DNA of 64,000 nt from Plantibacter sp. PA-3-X8 (GTDB taxonomy: Bacteria; Actinomycetota; Actinomycetes; Actinomycetales; Microbacteriaceae): assembly GCF_003856975.1 (NCBI RefSeq), contig NZ_CP033107.1:930001-994000 (forward strand), in the 5' to 3' direction. The position numbers and the translations under genes were made by a program. The notes under the pieces were generated by a model, which saw nothing but the letters and a program-made list of their open reading frames with translations, did not search any database and was not told the DNA's origin. Below, in pieces: positions 24,864 through 35,920 of the stretch (its first letter is position 1; every line of letters starts with the position of its first letter).

Positions 24864-25724
24864 CTAGGAGCGGCGGACCCAGCGGAAGGTGAGGCGGGTG
24901 AGGACGAGGCCGACGATCGCCCAGACGCCGAGGACGAGCGCGACCATCGGGAGGTCCCAGCCACCGGACGGCTCCTGCGAGGCGAACCCCTCCGGCAGGA
25001 AGACGGAGCGCATGCCCTGCGCGATCCACTTGAGCGGGAAGACACTCGCGACGTTCTGCAGCCACTCGGGGAGCATCGTGAACGAGAGGTAGACGCCGGA
25101 GATGAACTGCAGCACGAGCACGATCGGGATGATGACGGCCGTCGCGCTCTTGCCGGTGCGGGGGAGCGCCGACAGGGCGATACCGAGGACGGCCGACGTC
25201 GCGATGCCGAGCAGGTAGATCCAGGCGAAGGTGAGCCACCGCTCGGGCTCGGTCGGCAGGGTGACGTCGAACAGGAACCGCGAGACGAGGAGCAGCAGCG
25301 CGATCTGGAGTACCGAGGTGACGAGGACCTGCCCCATCTTCCCGAGGAAGTAGGAGATCACCGGGAGCGGGCTGCCGCCGAGGCGCTTGAGCGTGCCGTC
25401 GCTCTTCTCCGTCGCGATGTCGGTCGCGAGGTTCTGGACGCCCGAGAGGAGGATGCCGGCGGCGATCATGCCGGGGAGGTAGAAGGCGGCCTGGCTGACC
25501 CCGCCGGTGCCGTCGGGTGCCTCACCGACGTTCCCCATCGCGCTGAACGCGGTCGAGAAGATCGCGAGCATCACGACGGGGAAGAGGAAGGTGAAGAACA
25601 CCTGGTCGCCGGAGCGGAAGTAGATGCGGGTCTCGTAGCCGATCCTGCTGGCTCCGAGCCGGAGGGTGCGTCCGCGGGGGAGTGCCGGGACGAGCGTGTT
25701 GGTGGTGCGGTCGATGGTGGTCAT
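24864..25724 (-). CDS. ABC-2 type transporter permease
   Basis: A 286-residue protein with six membrane helices and the ABC-2 permease layout (FFTFLFPVVMLAIFSTAFSAMG at the first loop, LATDIATEKSDGTLKRLGGSPL as the coupling-helix region, then FISGVYLSFTMLPEWLQ). It partners the ATPase encoded immediately upstream, which overlaps its start by four bases. Such two-gene exporters usually expel drugs, peptides or lipids. The kinase-regulator pair downstream suggests stress-responsive control; the substrate is unknown. Confidence 0.9.
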   Translation of the reverse strand: MTTIDRTTNTLVPALPRGRTLRLGASRIGYETRIYFRSGDQVFFTFLFPVVMLAIFSTAFSAMGNVGEAPDGTGGVSQAAFYLPGMIAAGILLSGVQNLATDIATEKSDGTLKRLGGSPLPVISYFLGKMGQVLVTSVLQIALLLLVSRFLFDVTLPTEPERWLTFAWIYLLGIATSAVLGIALSALPRTGKSATAVIIPIVLVLQFISGVYLSFTMLPEWLQNVASVFPLKWIAQGMRSVFLPEGFASQEPSGGWDLPMVALVLGVWAIVGLVLTRLTFRWVRRS

Positions 25725-26653
25725 GCGCCGACTCCTGTCGTGGTGACCTTCGTGGCCGGTGACGGTGCTGCTGATGGGGTGGTCGACGACGCAGCGGCGT
25801 CGGCCGCGTGGACGAGCCCGAGGTAGATGTCCTCGAGGCTCGGACGGATGACCTCCAGGTCGCGCGGCTCTCCCCCCAGTGTCGCCGTGAGATCGGCGAC
25901 CCGTGCAGCCGGCACCTCGGTCCGTTCCTCATGGAGGCCGTGCTCGTCGCGCCAGCGCACCACGGGGATCCGGGCCTCGGCACCGCCGATCTCGTCGACC
26001 GCGCCGATCTCCACGAGTCGGCCCGCCGCGATGACGGCGACGCGGTCGGCGAGTTGGGCGGCTTCGTCGAGGTAGTGGGTGGTGAGGAGGATCGTCGTTC
26101 CGTCGCGTTTGAGCGAGCGGATGAGCTCCCAGAACTGCCGACGCGCCTCGGGGTCGAACCCGGTCGTCGGCTCGTCGAGGAACAGGAGGGCTGGGCGGCC
26201 GACCACCCCGAGCGCGACGTCCACCCGACGACGCTGGCCGCCCGAGAGCTTGCCGATGCGCGTGCCCGCCTTGCTCGTGAGCCCGACCGCCTCGATGACC
26301 TCGTCCACATCCCGCGGGTCCGCGTAGTACCGGGCGAACTGTGCGAGCTGCTCCCGGACCGTGACGTTGGCGGCCTCGGCACTCGACTGGAGGACGATGC
26401 CGAGGCGGGCCTTCCAGTCGAGACCGCCCTTCGCCGGGTCGACACCGAGGACGCTCGCCTCGCCGCCCGTCCGGTGCCGGTAGCCCTCGAGGATCTCGAT
26501 CGTGGTGCTCTTCCCGGCGCCGTTCGGGCCGAGGAGGGCGAAGGTCTCACCCGGGTGGATGTCGAAGGAGACCCCGTCGACGGCGGTGAAATCGCCGTAC
26601 TGCTTGCGCAGCTCGCGGACCTCGATGATCGGTCGTGTGCTCATGGTGTCCAT
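25721..26653 (-). CDS. ABC transporter ATP-binding protein (DrrA-like)
   Basis: A 310-residue ATPase. Walker A GPNGAGKST, the signature LSGGQRRRVD, Walker B LLFLDEPTTG and the switch TTHYLDEA are all present, with the longer C-terminal region typical of DrrA/CcmA-like exporters. ATG 26653 and ATG 26644 are both possible; neither has a strong ribosome site. The stop overlaps the permease start. The C-terminal 30 residues are Ala, Ser and Thr-rich and likely flexible. It energises export through the partner permease. Confidence 0.9.
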   Translation of the reverse strand: MDTMSTRPIIEVRELRKQYGDFTAVDGVSFDIHPGETFALLGPNGAGKSTTIEILEGYRHRTGGEASVLGVDPAKGGLDWKARLGIVLQSSAEAANVTVREQLAQFARYYADPRDVDEVIEAVGLTSKAGTRIGKLSGGQRRRVDVALGVVGRPALLFLDEPTTGFDPEARRQFWELIRSLKRDGTTILLTTHYLDEAAQLADRVAVIAAGRLVEIGAVDEIGGAEARIPVVRWRDEHGLHEERTEVPAARVADLTATLGGEPRDLEVIRPSLEDIYLGLVHAADAAASSTTPSAAPSPATKVTTTGVGA

Positions 26654-26827
26654 GCTCGTCCGCTGCGGCGCGCACCGGTAGCGGTGGAGGGGCTGATCCT
26701 CGTATCCACCGATCGGTTGATGCGCGAGCGGCCTGATTCCCCGCCGCGTCTGCTCGGTGGGTCGACACGCACGAACGCCCACCCACCCGACGAGGGTGGA
26801 TGGGCGCTGGCGTGACGCTGGGGCGGC

Positions 26828-27403
26828 TCAGCCGAGCGCCGCGGTGGAGACGACGACGACGAGGTCCTCGACGTTCTCGAACCCGGCGGTCTCCTGGGTG
26901 AGCTGGGTGAACGGGATCCCGATGATCGTCAGCCCGTCGAGCGATCCGGTGAACGTGCCGGCGGCTTCGGTCACGCTCGCGCCACCGGCCGTCGCGTTCG
27001 CGGCCGCTGCGGTGAGGGAGGCGGCGCCGCCGGAGAGGACGGCGTAGCTCCCCGAGGCGTCACCCGCTTCGTAGCTGAGGATGCACACGGTCGGCAGGTC
27101 GCCGAGGACGGCGGCCGGAGCGAAGGTGGCCTTCGCCGCGGCGACAGCGGCCGCCGGGACCGCGACGCCGCTGGCTGCGCTGAGCGTGTTGACCTGCTCT
27201 TCGGTGCACTTCGTCGCGCCCGATGCCGGCTCCTCCTGGGCAGCGTCCTCCGTGGCCTCGGGCGCGGTCGTGGCGCTCGTCGAGGGTTCGGAGTCGGCCG
27301 GCGCGTCGCCGCTACTGCAGGCGGCGAGCCCGAAGAGCCCGATGACGGCGACGGCGGTCACCGCGGAGACGCGGAGACGGTGGTGAGCGGAGCGAAGTGA
27401 CAT
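26828..27403 (-). CDS. Putative lipoprotein, unknown function
   Basis: A 191-residue protein with a lipoprotein signal (basic MSLRSAHHRLR, hydrophobic core, lipobox LAAC), then an acidic Ser, Ala and Glu-rich linker and a small domain with two Cys (TKCTEEQ and TVCILSYE) that may be disulfide-linked. The domain is Ala-rich and ends in FENVEDLVVVVSTAALG. ATG 27403 has AGGGGGAA upstream. It stands alone between the exporter operon and the MATE gene. I do not recognise the family. Confidence 0.7.
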   Translation of the reverse strand: MSLRSAHHRLRVSAVTAVAVIGLFGLAACSSGDAPADSEPSTSATTAPEATEDAAQEEPASGATKCTEEQVNTLSAASGVAVPAAAVAAAKATFAPAAVLGDLPTVCILSYEAGDASGSYAVLSGGAASLTAAAANATAGGASVTEAAGTFTGSLDGLTIIGIPFTQLTQETAGFENVEDLVVVVSTAALG

Positions 27404-27501
27404 GGTGGTTCCCCCTGGAATCGTGAGCGTTGACGGATGCTCAGGTCCAGGATGGGGGACCGAGGAGGCCGCCTCAATGGGGACAACTCCCCAGTTGTCG
27501 G

Positions 27502-28842
27502 TCAGGCCCCGGTGCGCATCCACGCCGTCGTGCGGGCTCGAAGCCCGAGTGTGGTCGCGCGCGCACCGAGGTAGCCGATGAAGAAGGTGAGCGCCAACCA
27601 GGTGAGCCCGGTCTGCCCGCCGGGTGCCCAAGCGAGGACCGCGAGCGCGAACGGCAGGAAGACGAGTGTGTTGAGCAGCCCGGTGATCGCGAGGTACTTC
27701 GCGTCTCCGGCGCCGATGAGGACGCCGTCGAGGACGAAGACGACGCCACCGAGCGGGGTGGTGGCGGCGAGCACGATGATCGCGGGCACGATGAGCGCCG
27801 CGAGGTCGGGGTCGCTCGTGAAGAGCAGGCCGATGACCGGGCTCGCGAGCGCGATGACCAGGCCGAGCACGATCCCCGAGCCGACGCCCCACTGCAGGCA
27901 GCGGACGAGGACGGCACGCACACCTGCGACGTCGCCGGCCCCGAGCCCCTTGCCGACGAGCGCCTGCGCGGCGATCGCGAGGGCGTCGAGCGCGAAGGCG
28001 AGGGTGGCGAAGAGGGTCATGACGAGCTGGAACCCGGCGAGTTCGTCGGTGCCGAGGTCGGTCGCGACGAACACGGCGATGAGCATCGCGGCGCGGAGGC
28101 TGACGGTGCGGAGGAACAACCATCCGCCGGAACGGGCCGCACCACCGAGGCCGGCGCGGTGCGGGCGGAGACTCGCTCCCGTCCGCCGCACATGGCGCAG
28201 GACGACGACGAGGTAGGCCACGACCATGCCCCACTGCGCGATGACGGTGCCGATGGCGGATCCCGCGATGCCGAGTCCGAGGCCGTAGATGAAGAGGAAG
28301 TTGAGGCCGATGTTCGCGGCGAACCCGGCGCCGGCGACCACGAGGGGCGTGGTGGTGTCCTGCAGGCCGCGGAGGAGCCCGGTCGCACCGAAGACGAGCA
28401 GCATGGCGGGGATGCCGAGCATCGAGATGCCGAGGTAGGTGTCGGCCTGCTGGGCGACGGCGTCCGTCGCGCCGAACAGCCCGACGAGCGTGGGCGAGAG
28501 GAACCATCCGGCCGCACCGATCACGACTCCGAGCCCGAGCGACAACCAGAGCCCATCCACCCCGAGCGATACCGCGCCGCGTTCGTCGCCGTGTCCGAGA
28601 CGCCGGGCGACCGCGGGCGTCGTCGCGTAGGCGAGGAACACCATGAGTCCGATGACCGTCTGCAGGACCGCGCTCGCGACCCCGAGGCCGGCGAGCGGCA
28701 CGACGCCGAGGTGGCCGATCATCGCGGAGTCGGCGAGCAGGAACAGCGGCTCCGCCATCAGCGCCCCGAGCGCCGGGACCGCGAGCCGGAGGATGTCGCG
28801 GTCGACGGGTCGCAGTCGTCGCCCGTCCTGTCCCGTGGTCAC
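27502..28842 (-). CDS. MATE-family efflux transporter
   Basis: A 446-residue protein with 12 predicted helices in two MATE repeats (LAVPALGALMAEPLFLLADSAM at the start; ALDALAIAAQALVGKGLGAGD in the second half). These Na+ or H+ antiporters export drugs and metabolites; the DinF branch is the nearest impression. GTG 28842 is preceded six bases upstream by TAGGCT and by no ribosome site, so translation is probably leaderless. It lies between the lipoprotein gene and the DedA fusion gene on the same strand. Confidence 0.9.
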   Translation of the reverse strand: MTTGQDGRRLRPVDRDILRLAVPALGALMAEPLFLLADSAMIGHLGVVPLAGLGVASAVLQTVIGLMVFLAYATTPAVARRLGHGDERGAVSLGVDGLWLSLGLGVVIGAAGWFLSPTLVGLFGATDAVAQQADTYLGISMLGIPAMLLVFGATGLLRGLQDTTTPLVVAGAGFAANIGLNFLFIYGLGLGIAGSAIGTVIAQWGMVVAYLVVVLRHVRRTGASLRPHRAGLGGAARSGGWLFLRTVSLRAAMLIAVFVATDLGTDELAGFQLVMTLFATLAFALDALAIAAQALVGKGLGAGDVAGVRAVLVRCLQWGVGSGIVLGLVIALASPVIGLLFTSDPDLAALIVPAIIVLAATTPLGGVVFVLDGVLIGAGDAKYLAITGLLNTLVFLPFALAVLAWAPGGQTGLTWLALTFFIGYLGARATTLGLRARTTAWMRTGA

Positions 28843-28907
28843 CCGCCGAGCCTAGCCGCGGTTGGTGACACGCCGCGTCGCCGTCCGAGGCGGGACGAGT
28901 CGACGTC

Positions 28908-31808
28908 CTACCGCGCGAGCAGCGACCCGCTCAGGCCAGGGAGGTCGCGGAGACGGATGCCCGTGAGGAAGCCGGCCGCGGCGGCGTAGGCGACCCGCGG
29001 TTGGTCGGCGTCCTCGCGGCAGGCGAGGAACAGCGGCACGGCGGTGGCACCCAGGCGCTCGGCGACATCGGCGATCTCCGCGAAGCCGACGAGCGGGTCG
29101 ACCCGGTGGGCGATGCCGGCCATCGTGCGCACGGCGACGCCGTCGGGCTCGGTGCCGTCCTGTGCCAGCCCGGAAGCAGCGAACGAGACCATGGCTGAGC
29201 CTTCGGACGCGAATCGTCGGCAGGCGTCGGTCAGGGCCCGCTCGACGGCTCGGCTGGTGTGTTCCTCCGACGCTGTACCCGCACTCGCCGTCCTTCCGGC
29301 GTCGTCCTTCGGCAGTGCGCGACGGACCGCATCGAGCGCCCACCCGTGCGCGGTGCCGCCGGCCCCGGGGATCGGCAACCAGGACACCGCCGCGAGTACG
29401 GCGCCTGCGGCGTCCGTCACGACGGAGACCCGGACCGCGGCGGTCGGCTCCCGGTCGTCGCCATCGGGGGCGTCGATGCTCGAACCCACGGTGAGACCGA
29501 GTTCGGGCACGTGCCGGTCGGACACCCACACCGACGACAGCGCGCGGATCTGACTGCGGAGCTCCCACGGCAGTTCGCGAGCGGGCACCAGGATCGAGGT
29601 CGTCGGATCCGCGCCGGCGGCTCCCGTCGCATCGTCCGGACCAACGGGTTCTGATGCATCCGCCCCGCTGAGGTCGAGCACGAGGTCTCGGCCGAGTGGC
29701 GACACCCGCCACCCCTCGGGCACGATGCGCGCGTCGCGAGCGGCGAAGACCGCCGGTGTGAGCCCCTCCTGCTCGGCCGCCGTCGCGAACGCCGACACCG
29801 TGGCGACTGCACCGCCGGGGTCGCCGATCGGCTCGCCGAGGGCAAGCGCGACGCCGGCATGCTGCTGGTAGGCGACCGCGTGTCCACCGTCGGCCGTGAC
29901 GAACACCCGGTTCTCGGGTCGGAGTGCCGAGGCCGCCAGCGGTCCGCCGCCGTGTTCGCGCAGCAGCTGCGCCGCCCTGGCGCGCGCTCGCCGTGCACCC
30001 GGACCGATCGCTCCAGGCAGGCGTCGCCTGGTCTGGTTCGCCGCGACCCGGAACGCGTGGCGCGACAGCACGAGGACCACCGTCTGTCCCACCCACAGGA
30101 CGCTCGCGGAGATCCAGATGGTCGACGCCACGACCGGCACCTGGGCCAGCCAGGCGAGGGCGATGAGGGCGAGCGTGACCAGGAGGTTGCCGACGGTGAG
30201 CACCATCGCCGCCCACCAGGCCCAGCGATGACCACGGCGGAGCCAGTTCGCGATCACCAGGATCGCGATGGTGTCGACCCCGACGTCCAGGATGGAGCCC
30301 TGCGTCAGGGTGGTCGAACCGAGCGGCCCGTCGAGCGGCACGAGGGTGACGAGCAGCTGCACCGCACCGATCACGAGCAGCCCGGAGACGGCGAACAGCC
30401 GCCAGTCGCGCATGGTGGGTCGTGGGGTCGACCGGTGCTCGCCGAGGAGCAGCCGGGCGACGATCACGAAGACGACGGTCGTGATGAAGTGCTCGAGGTC
30501 GTCGATCTTCCCGACGTAGAGGAGCGCGATCGACACCCACGACAGCAGGAGCAGCCGCCAGCGCAGCCGGTAGGGGGAACGCATGAACGCGGTCGCGGTC
30601 GCGACGCAGGCGAGGATGCCGCAGCTCGGACCGACGTCGAGCGTCGTCACGAGGGACTGCGCCCACGGCCAGTCGAGCCGGGCCAGCGCCAGAGCCGCGC
30701 CGAGGGCCCCGAGGACACCGACGAGATGGCCGGTCACGAAGATCGCCGACGCCCGCAGCGTGCCGAATCGGACCTCGACCCACCCGCCGAACACGGCCGC
30801 GCCGACGATCGCGATGAGGTAGGCGAGCGGGTCGGCGGTGATGAACATGCCCGTCAGGACCGTCCACCAGCGCCCGGCTTCAAGGCTCGGCACCCCGTAC
30901 GCGAACGCCGGGTACCAGGCGGCCTGGTCGATCGGGCGCCACAGGCCACCGGTCACGACGCCGAGGGCGACGAAGACGGTGACGAAGGCGGTGGTCGCGG
31001 GGGTCGTCCGCAGGGCCCAGCGCAGCGGCGTCAGGACGACGGCGATCGCGGCGCGCAGATCGGTGCGGACGGGGGCCGAGCTGGCGGCCCGGGTGGTCGG
31101 CGTGTCCATTCGGGCGTCGGCGTCGGTCGTGGCCGGGACCGACCCGGATGGAGACAGCAGTTCGTCGAGCTCCGCCTCGGTCATCGACACGGGCGCGCGA
31201 TCGGCGGCCGGCCGGGCGGCCCGACGACGGATCCGGAACACGACGACCACCGCGATCACGACGGCCGCGGCACCGGCCAACGCGAGCGCCGCCCAGGAGA
31301 AGCGGTGCAGGAACTCGGTCGCGGCACTCCCCAGTACGGTGACGACCGTGACCACGAGCGAGGCCCAGGCGATGCCACCCGCCGCGTTGGCGACGAGGAA
31401 GTGCGGGTACGTCATGCGGAACATGCCCGCGAGCGGTCCGGAGAAGATTCGGAGGACGGCGATGAACCGCCCGACGAACACCGCCCACGGCCCCCACCGC
31501 CGCATGAGGTGCACCGCGGCGCCCAGTCGCTTCGGCCCCACGTGCTTCGGGAATCTGCGGTTCAGCACCGACAGGAGCCGCCGGCCGTACCGCTTGCCGA
31601 TCCAGTACCCGATCGAGTCGCCGAGGATCGCACCACCGGCGGCCGCGGCGGCGACGAACACCGGGTTCAGGCCGCTCGACGCGGCGAGGAGGGTCGCCCC
31701 GATGAGCACGGTCTCTCCCGGCAACGGCACGCCGAGGCTTTCGACCGCGACGACCAGGAAGACGACGAGGAGCAGGACGCCGGGCGGGAAGTCGGCCAAC
31801 CAGTCCAC
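28908..31808 (-). CDS. Three-part membrane fusion: DedA + rhomboid-like + DUF2156 (MprF-like) domain
   Basis: A 966-residue protein. Residues 1-200 are a DedA/SNARE-associated domain (ESLGVPLPGETVLIGATLLA, GDSIGYWIGKRYGRR, FVGRFIAVLRIFSGPLAGM). Residues about 265-455 look rhomboid-like, with a Ser in DVGPSCGILA and a His in DDLEHFITT, although the motif is not the canonical GxSG. Four more helices follow. Residues about 610-966 are a DUF2156 aminoacyltransferase-like domain as in MprF lysyl-phosphatidylglycerol synthases (FVTADGGHAVAYQQHAG, LALGEPIGDPGG, GLTPAVFAARD). GTG 31808 has GGAAGGAG upstream. A role in modifying and translocating membrane lipids is inferred. Confidence 0.82.
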   Translation of the reverse strand: MDWLADFPPGVLLLVVFLVVAVESLGVPLPGETVLIGATLLAASSGLNPVFVAAAAAGGAILGDSIGYWIGKRYGRRLLSVLNRRFPKHVGPKRLGAAVHLMRRWGPWAVFVGRFIAVLRIFSGPLAGMFRMTYPHFLVANAAGGIAWASLVVTVVTVLGSAATEFLHRFSWAALALAGAAAVVIAVVVVFRIRRRAARPAADRAPVSMTEAELDELLSPSGSVPATTDADARMDTPTTRAASSAPVRTDLRAAIAVVLTPLRWALRTTPATTAFVTVFVALGVVTGGLWRPIDQAAWYPAFAYGVPSLEAGRWWTVLTGMFITADPLAYLIAIVGAAVFGGWVEVRFGTLRASAIFVTGHLVGVLGALGAALALARLDWPWAQSLVTTLDVGPSCGILACVATATAFMRSPYRLRWRLLLLSWVSIALLYVGKIDDLEHFITTVVFVIVARLLLGEHRSTPRPTMRDWRLFAVSGLLVIGAVQLLVTLVPLDGPLGSTTLTQGSILDVGVDTIAILVIANWLRRGHRWAWWAAMVLTVGNLLVTLALIALAWLAQVPVVASTIWISASVLWVGQTVVLVLSRHAFRVAANQTRRRLPGAIGPGARRARARAAQLLREHGGGPLAASALRPENRVFVTADGGHAVAYQQHAGVALALGEPIGDPGGAVATVSAFATAAEQEGLTPAVFAARDARIVPEGWRVSPLGRDLVLDLSGADASEPVGPDDATGAAGADPTTSILVPARELPWELRSQIRALSSVWVSDRHVPELGLTVGSSIDAPDGDDREPTAAVRVSVVTDAAGAVLAAVSWLPIPGAGGTAHGWALDAVRRALPKDDAGRTASAGTASEEHTSRAVERALTDACRRFASEGSAMVSFAASGLAQDGTEPDGVAVRTMAGIAHRVDPLVGFAEIADVAERLGATAVPLFLACREDADQPRVAYAAAAGFLTGIRLRDLPGLSGSLLAR

Positions 31809-31945
31809 GCGGGCTCCTTCCGGCCGGGTGGGTCAACGGTAGTCCCTCGTTCCCCGAAGCGCTCGCGACGCTCCTCCACAGGACTCGGTCCAGAGCGGCA
31901 CGCCCGCTCTGAGAGAACACCCGAGCCGTGGTCAGGTGCCGTCGC

Positions 31946-31951
31946 TAGGCT
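31946..31951 (+). promoter_or_regulatory. -10 box of a leaderless gene (M13 peptidase)
   Basis: TAGGCT ends seven bases before ATG 31959, and no purine-rich ribosome site lies between. Transcription is therefore expected to start at or next to the initiation codon. Confidence 0.55.
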
Positions 31952-31958
31952 GATCCGC

Positions 31959-33938
31959 ATGACTGACGCGCAGCTCGCCTCCGGCATCGACCGCTCCGAA
32001 CTCGACCCGGCCGTGCGGCCGCAGGACGACCTCTTCCGCCACGTGAACGGCAAGTGGATGGACCGCACCGAGATCCCCGACGACAAAGCTCGCTGGGGAT
32101 CGTTCCACCAGCTGGCGGAAGACGCCGAGAACGCCGTCCGCGACATCATCGAGGAGTCGCAGACGAACCCCGACGGCGAGGAGGGCGTGAAGATCGGCGC
32201 CCTGTACGCCAGCTTCATGGACGTCGACCGGGCCAACGCCCTCGGAGCGACCCCGCTCGCCGACCAGCTCGCCCGCGTCGCAGCGGTCGACTCCATCGAG
32301 TCCTTCCTCCGCCTGTCCGGCGAGTTCGAGGCGGAGGGCGTCGGCGGCTTCCTGCAGCTCTTCGTCGACAACGACCCGGGCAACCCCGAGCGCTACCTCG
32401 TCTTCGCCGAACAGGGCGGCATCACGCTGCCCGACGAGTCCTACTTCCGTGAAGACACCTTCGCCGAGATCCGCGAGGCCTACCGCGCACACCTCCAGAC
32501 GATGTTCGAGCTCGCAGGCATCGACGACGCTGCCGCACGTGCCGACCGCGTGTTCGCCCTCGAGACGGCGATCGCGTCCAAGCACTGGGACAACGTCGCC
32601 ACTCGCGACAGCGAGAAGACGTACAACCTCTACTCGTGGGACGAAGCTGCGGCGCTCGCCGCGGGCGCCGACCTCGACGGCCCGGACCTCGCCGTCTGGC
32701 GCGATGCGATCGGCGCCGCCGACGCGGTGTTCGCGGAGATCGTCGTGCGTGAGCCGAGCTTCCTCGAGGGCCTCGGGGAGCTCCTCGTCGCCGAGCAGCT
32801 CGAGTCCTGGAAGGACTGGCTGGCCTGGAAGGTCGTCCACGGTGCCGCACCGTACCTCTCCGAGGAGTTCGGTCGCGCCAACTTCGACTTCTACGGCAAG
32901 ACCCTCACCGGCACGCCGCAGCAGCGCGAGCGCTGGAAGCGCGGCGTCTCGCTCGTCGAGGGCATGCTCGGCGAGGCCGTCGGCCGCATCTACGTCGACC
33001 GGCACTTCGGCGCCACGTCGAAGGACGAGATGGACGTCCTCGTCGGGTTCCTCGTCGAGGCGTACCGCGACAGCATCGAGAACCTCGAGTGGATGAGCCC
33101 CGAGACCCGCACGCGGGCGTTGGAGAAGCTCGACAAGTTCACGCCCAAGATCGGTTTCCCCGTGAAGTGGCGCGACTACTCGGCGTTGGAGCTCGAAGCC
33201 GACGACCTGCTCGGCAACGTCCGTCGCGCCAGCCGGTTCGAGATGGAGCGCGAACTGGGCAAGATCGGCAAGCCGCTCGACCGCGACGAGTGGTTCATGA
33301 CGCCGCAGACGATCAACGCCTACTACAACCCCGGCTTCAACGAGATCGTGTTCCCCGCCGCCATCCTCCAGTACCCGTTCTTCGACGCCGGCCGCGACGC
33401 CGCCGCGAACTACGGGGCGATCGGCGCGGTCATCGGCCACGAGATCGGGCACGGCTTCGACGACCAGGGGTCGAAGTTCGACGGCGACGGCCGACTCACC
33501 GACTGGTGGACCGAGGCCGACCGCGCGGCGTTCGAGGAGCGCACCGCGTCGCTCATCGAGCAGTACAACGCGCTGGCTCCCGCCCAGGTGCCCGACCACC
33601 ACGTGAACGGCGCACTGACGATCGGCGAGAACATCGGCGACCTCGGCGGGCTCGGCATCGCCTGGAAGGCCTACCTGCTGTCGCTCGAGGGCGCGGAGCC
33701 ACCGGTCATCGACGGCCTCACCGGCGCGGAGCGGTTCTTCCTCTCCTGGGCGCAGGCCTGGCAGCAGAAGGGACGCGACGCGGAGGTCATCCGACTGCTG
33801 TCGATCGACCCGCACTCGCCGAACGAGTTCCGCTGCAACCAGATCGTCCGGAACATCGACGCCTTCTACGAGGCGTTCGGCGTCACCGAATCCGACGCAG
33901 CCTGGCTCGCCCCCGAGGAGCGCGTCACCATCTGGTAG
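31959..33938 (+). CDS. M13-family zinc metallopeptidase (neprilysin/PepO type)
   Basis: A 659-residue cytoplasmic-type M13 peptidase with no signal peptide. The zinc site HEIGH (His494, Glu495, His498) lies in AVIGHEIGHGFDDQG, the third ligand in GENIGDLGG (Glu557), the substrate-binding NAYYNP upstream and the terminal EFRCNQIVRNIDAF in place; all are hallmarks of the neprilysin/PepO family. It cleaves peptides of limited size. I use ATG 31959 because the conserved N-terminus (RPQDDLFRHVNGKWM) follows directly; the open frame upstream is not coding. The leader is probably absent (TAGGCT seven bases upstream). It is monocistronic. Confidence 0.95.
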   Translation: MTDAQLASGIDRSELDPAVRPQDDLFRHVNGKWMDRTEIPDDKARWGSFHQLAEDAENAVRDIIEESQTNPDGEEGVKIGALYASFMDVDRANALGATPLADQLARVAAVDSIESFLRLSGEFEAEGVGGFLQLFVDNDPGNPERYLVFAEQGGITLPDESYFREDTFAEIREAYRAHLQTMFELAGIDDAAARADRVFALETAIASKHWDNVATRDSEKTYNLYSWDEAAALAAGADLDGPDLAVWRDAIGAADAVFAEIVVREPSFLEGLGELLVAEQLESWKDWLAWKVVHGAAPYLSEEFGRANFDFYGKTLTGTPQQRERWKRGVSLVEGMLGEAVGRIYVDRHFGATSKDEMDVLVGFLVEAYRDSIENLEWMSPETRTRALEKLDKFTPKIGFPVKWRDYSALELEADDLLGNVRRASRFEMERELGKIGKPLDRDEWFMTPQTINAYYNPGFNEIVFPAAILQYPFFDAGRDAAANYGAIGAVIGHEIGHGFDDQGSKFDGDGRLTDWWTEADRAAFEERTASLIEQYNALAPAQVPDHHVNGALTIGENIGDLGGLGIAWKAYLLSLEGAEPPVIDGLTGAERFFLSWAQAWQQKGRDAEVIRLLSIDPHSPNEFRCNQIVRNIDAFYEAFGVTESDAAWLAPEERVTIW

Positions 33939-33985
33939 CGCCGCGTCTCGCGGAGCCTGTCGCCCCCTACCGATGACCCCAGTAG

Positions 33986-35671
<1,686 letters not shown>

Positions 35672-35688
35672 TCGCACCCCGCAACGCC

Positions 35689-35725
35689 GAACGCCCGCCG
35701 CACTCGAGGAGTGCGGCGGGCGTTC
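35689..35725 (+). terminator. argG terminator
   Basis: A perfect 17-bp GC-rich stem (GAACGCCCGCCGCACTC and its complement) with a GAG loop, followed by TGTCGTGGTCCTT, 17 bp after the argG stop. Confidence 0.8.
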
Positions 35726-35749
35726 TGTCGTGGTCCTTCCCGTTCCGTT

Positions 35750-35809
35750 CTCAGGAGTCCTGCTGTGCGTCGAGCGGGAGCGCTTGCGACGCGCCGGACG
35801 ACTCCTGAG
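35750..35809. repeat. Palindromic element (TCAGGAGT family)
   Basis: CTCAGGAGTC and GACTCCTGAG form perfect 10-bp outer arms around an inner part with GCGACGCGCCGG, like the elements at 12530 and 12620. It lies in the convergent gap between argG and the FAD oxidoreductase. Confidence 0.6.
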
Positions 35810-35823
35810 TTGGGGACGGCAGG

Positions 35824-35912
35824 GGTTCACAACTCAGGACCGGTGCGGCGCGTCCCGCCGGACACACCGGGTGGCCGATGTGACCCGCCGGGGCCGTCCT
35901 GAGTTGTGAACC
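35824..35912. terminator. Palindromic element with 17-bp perfect arms
   Basis: GGTTCACAACTCAGGAC (35824-35840) is mirrored exactly by GTCCTGAGTTGTGAACC (35896-35912); the interior is GC-rich and partly self-complementary. It ends 9 bp before the stop of the minus-strand oxidoreductase gene, so it probably terminates that operon. Confidence 0.6.
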
Positions 35913-35920
35913 GGCCAGGG

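Noticed and set aside
27430..28989. Long plus-strand open frame opposite the MATE gene
   Set aside because: Very acidic, low-complexity translation that mirrors the membrane helices on the other strand; no start signal.
29859..31958. Upstream extension of the M13 peptidase frame by 700 codons
   Set aside because: This region is antisense to the DedA fusion gene; the family N-terminus begins at 31959 behind a leaderless promoter.
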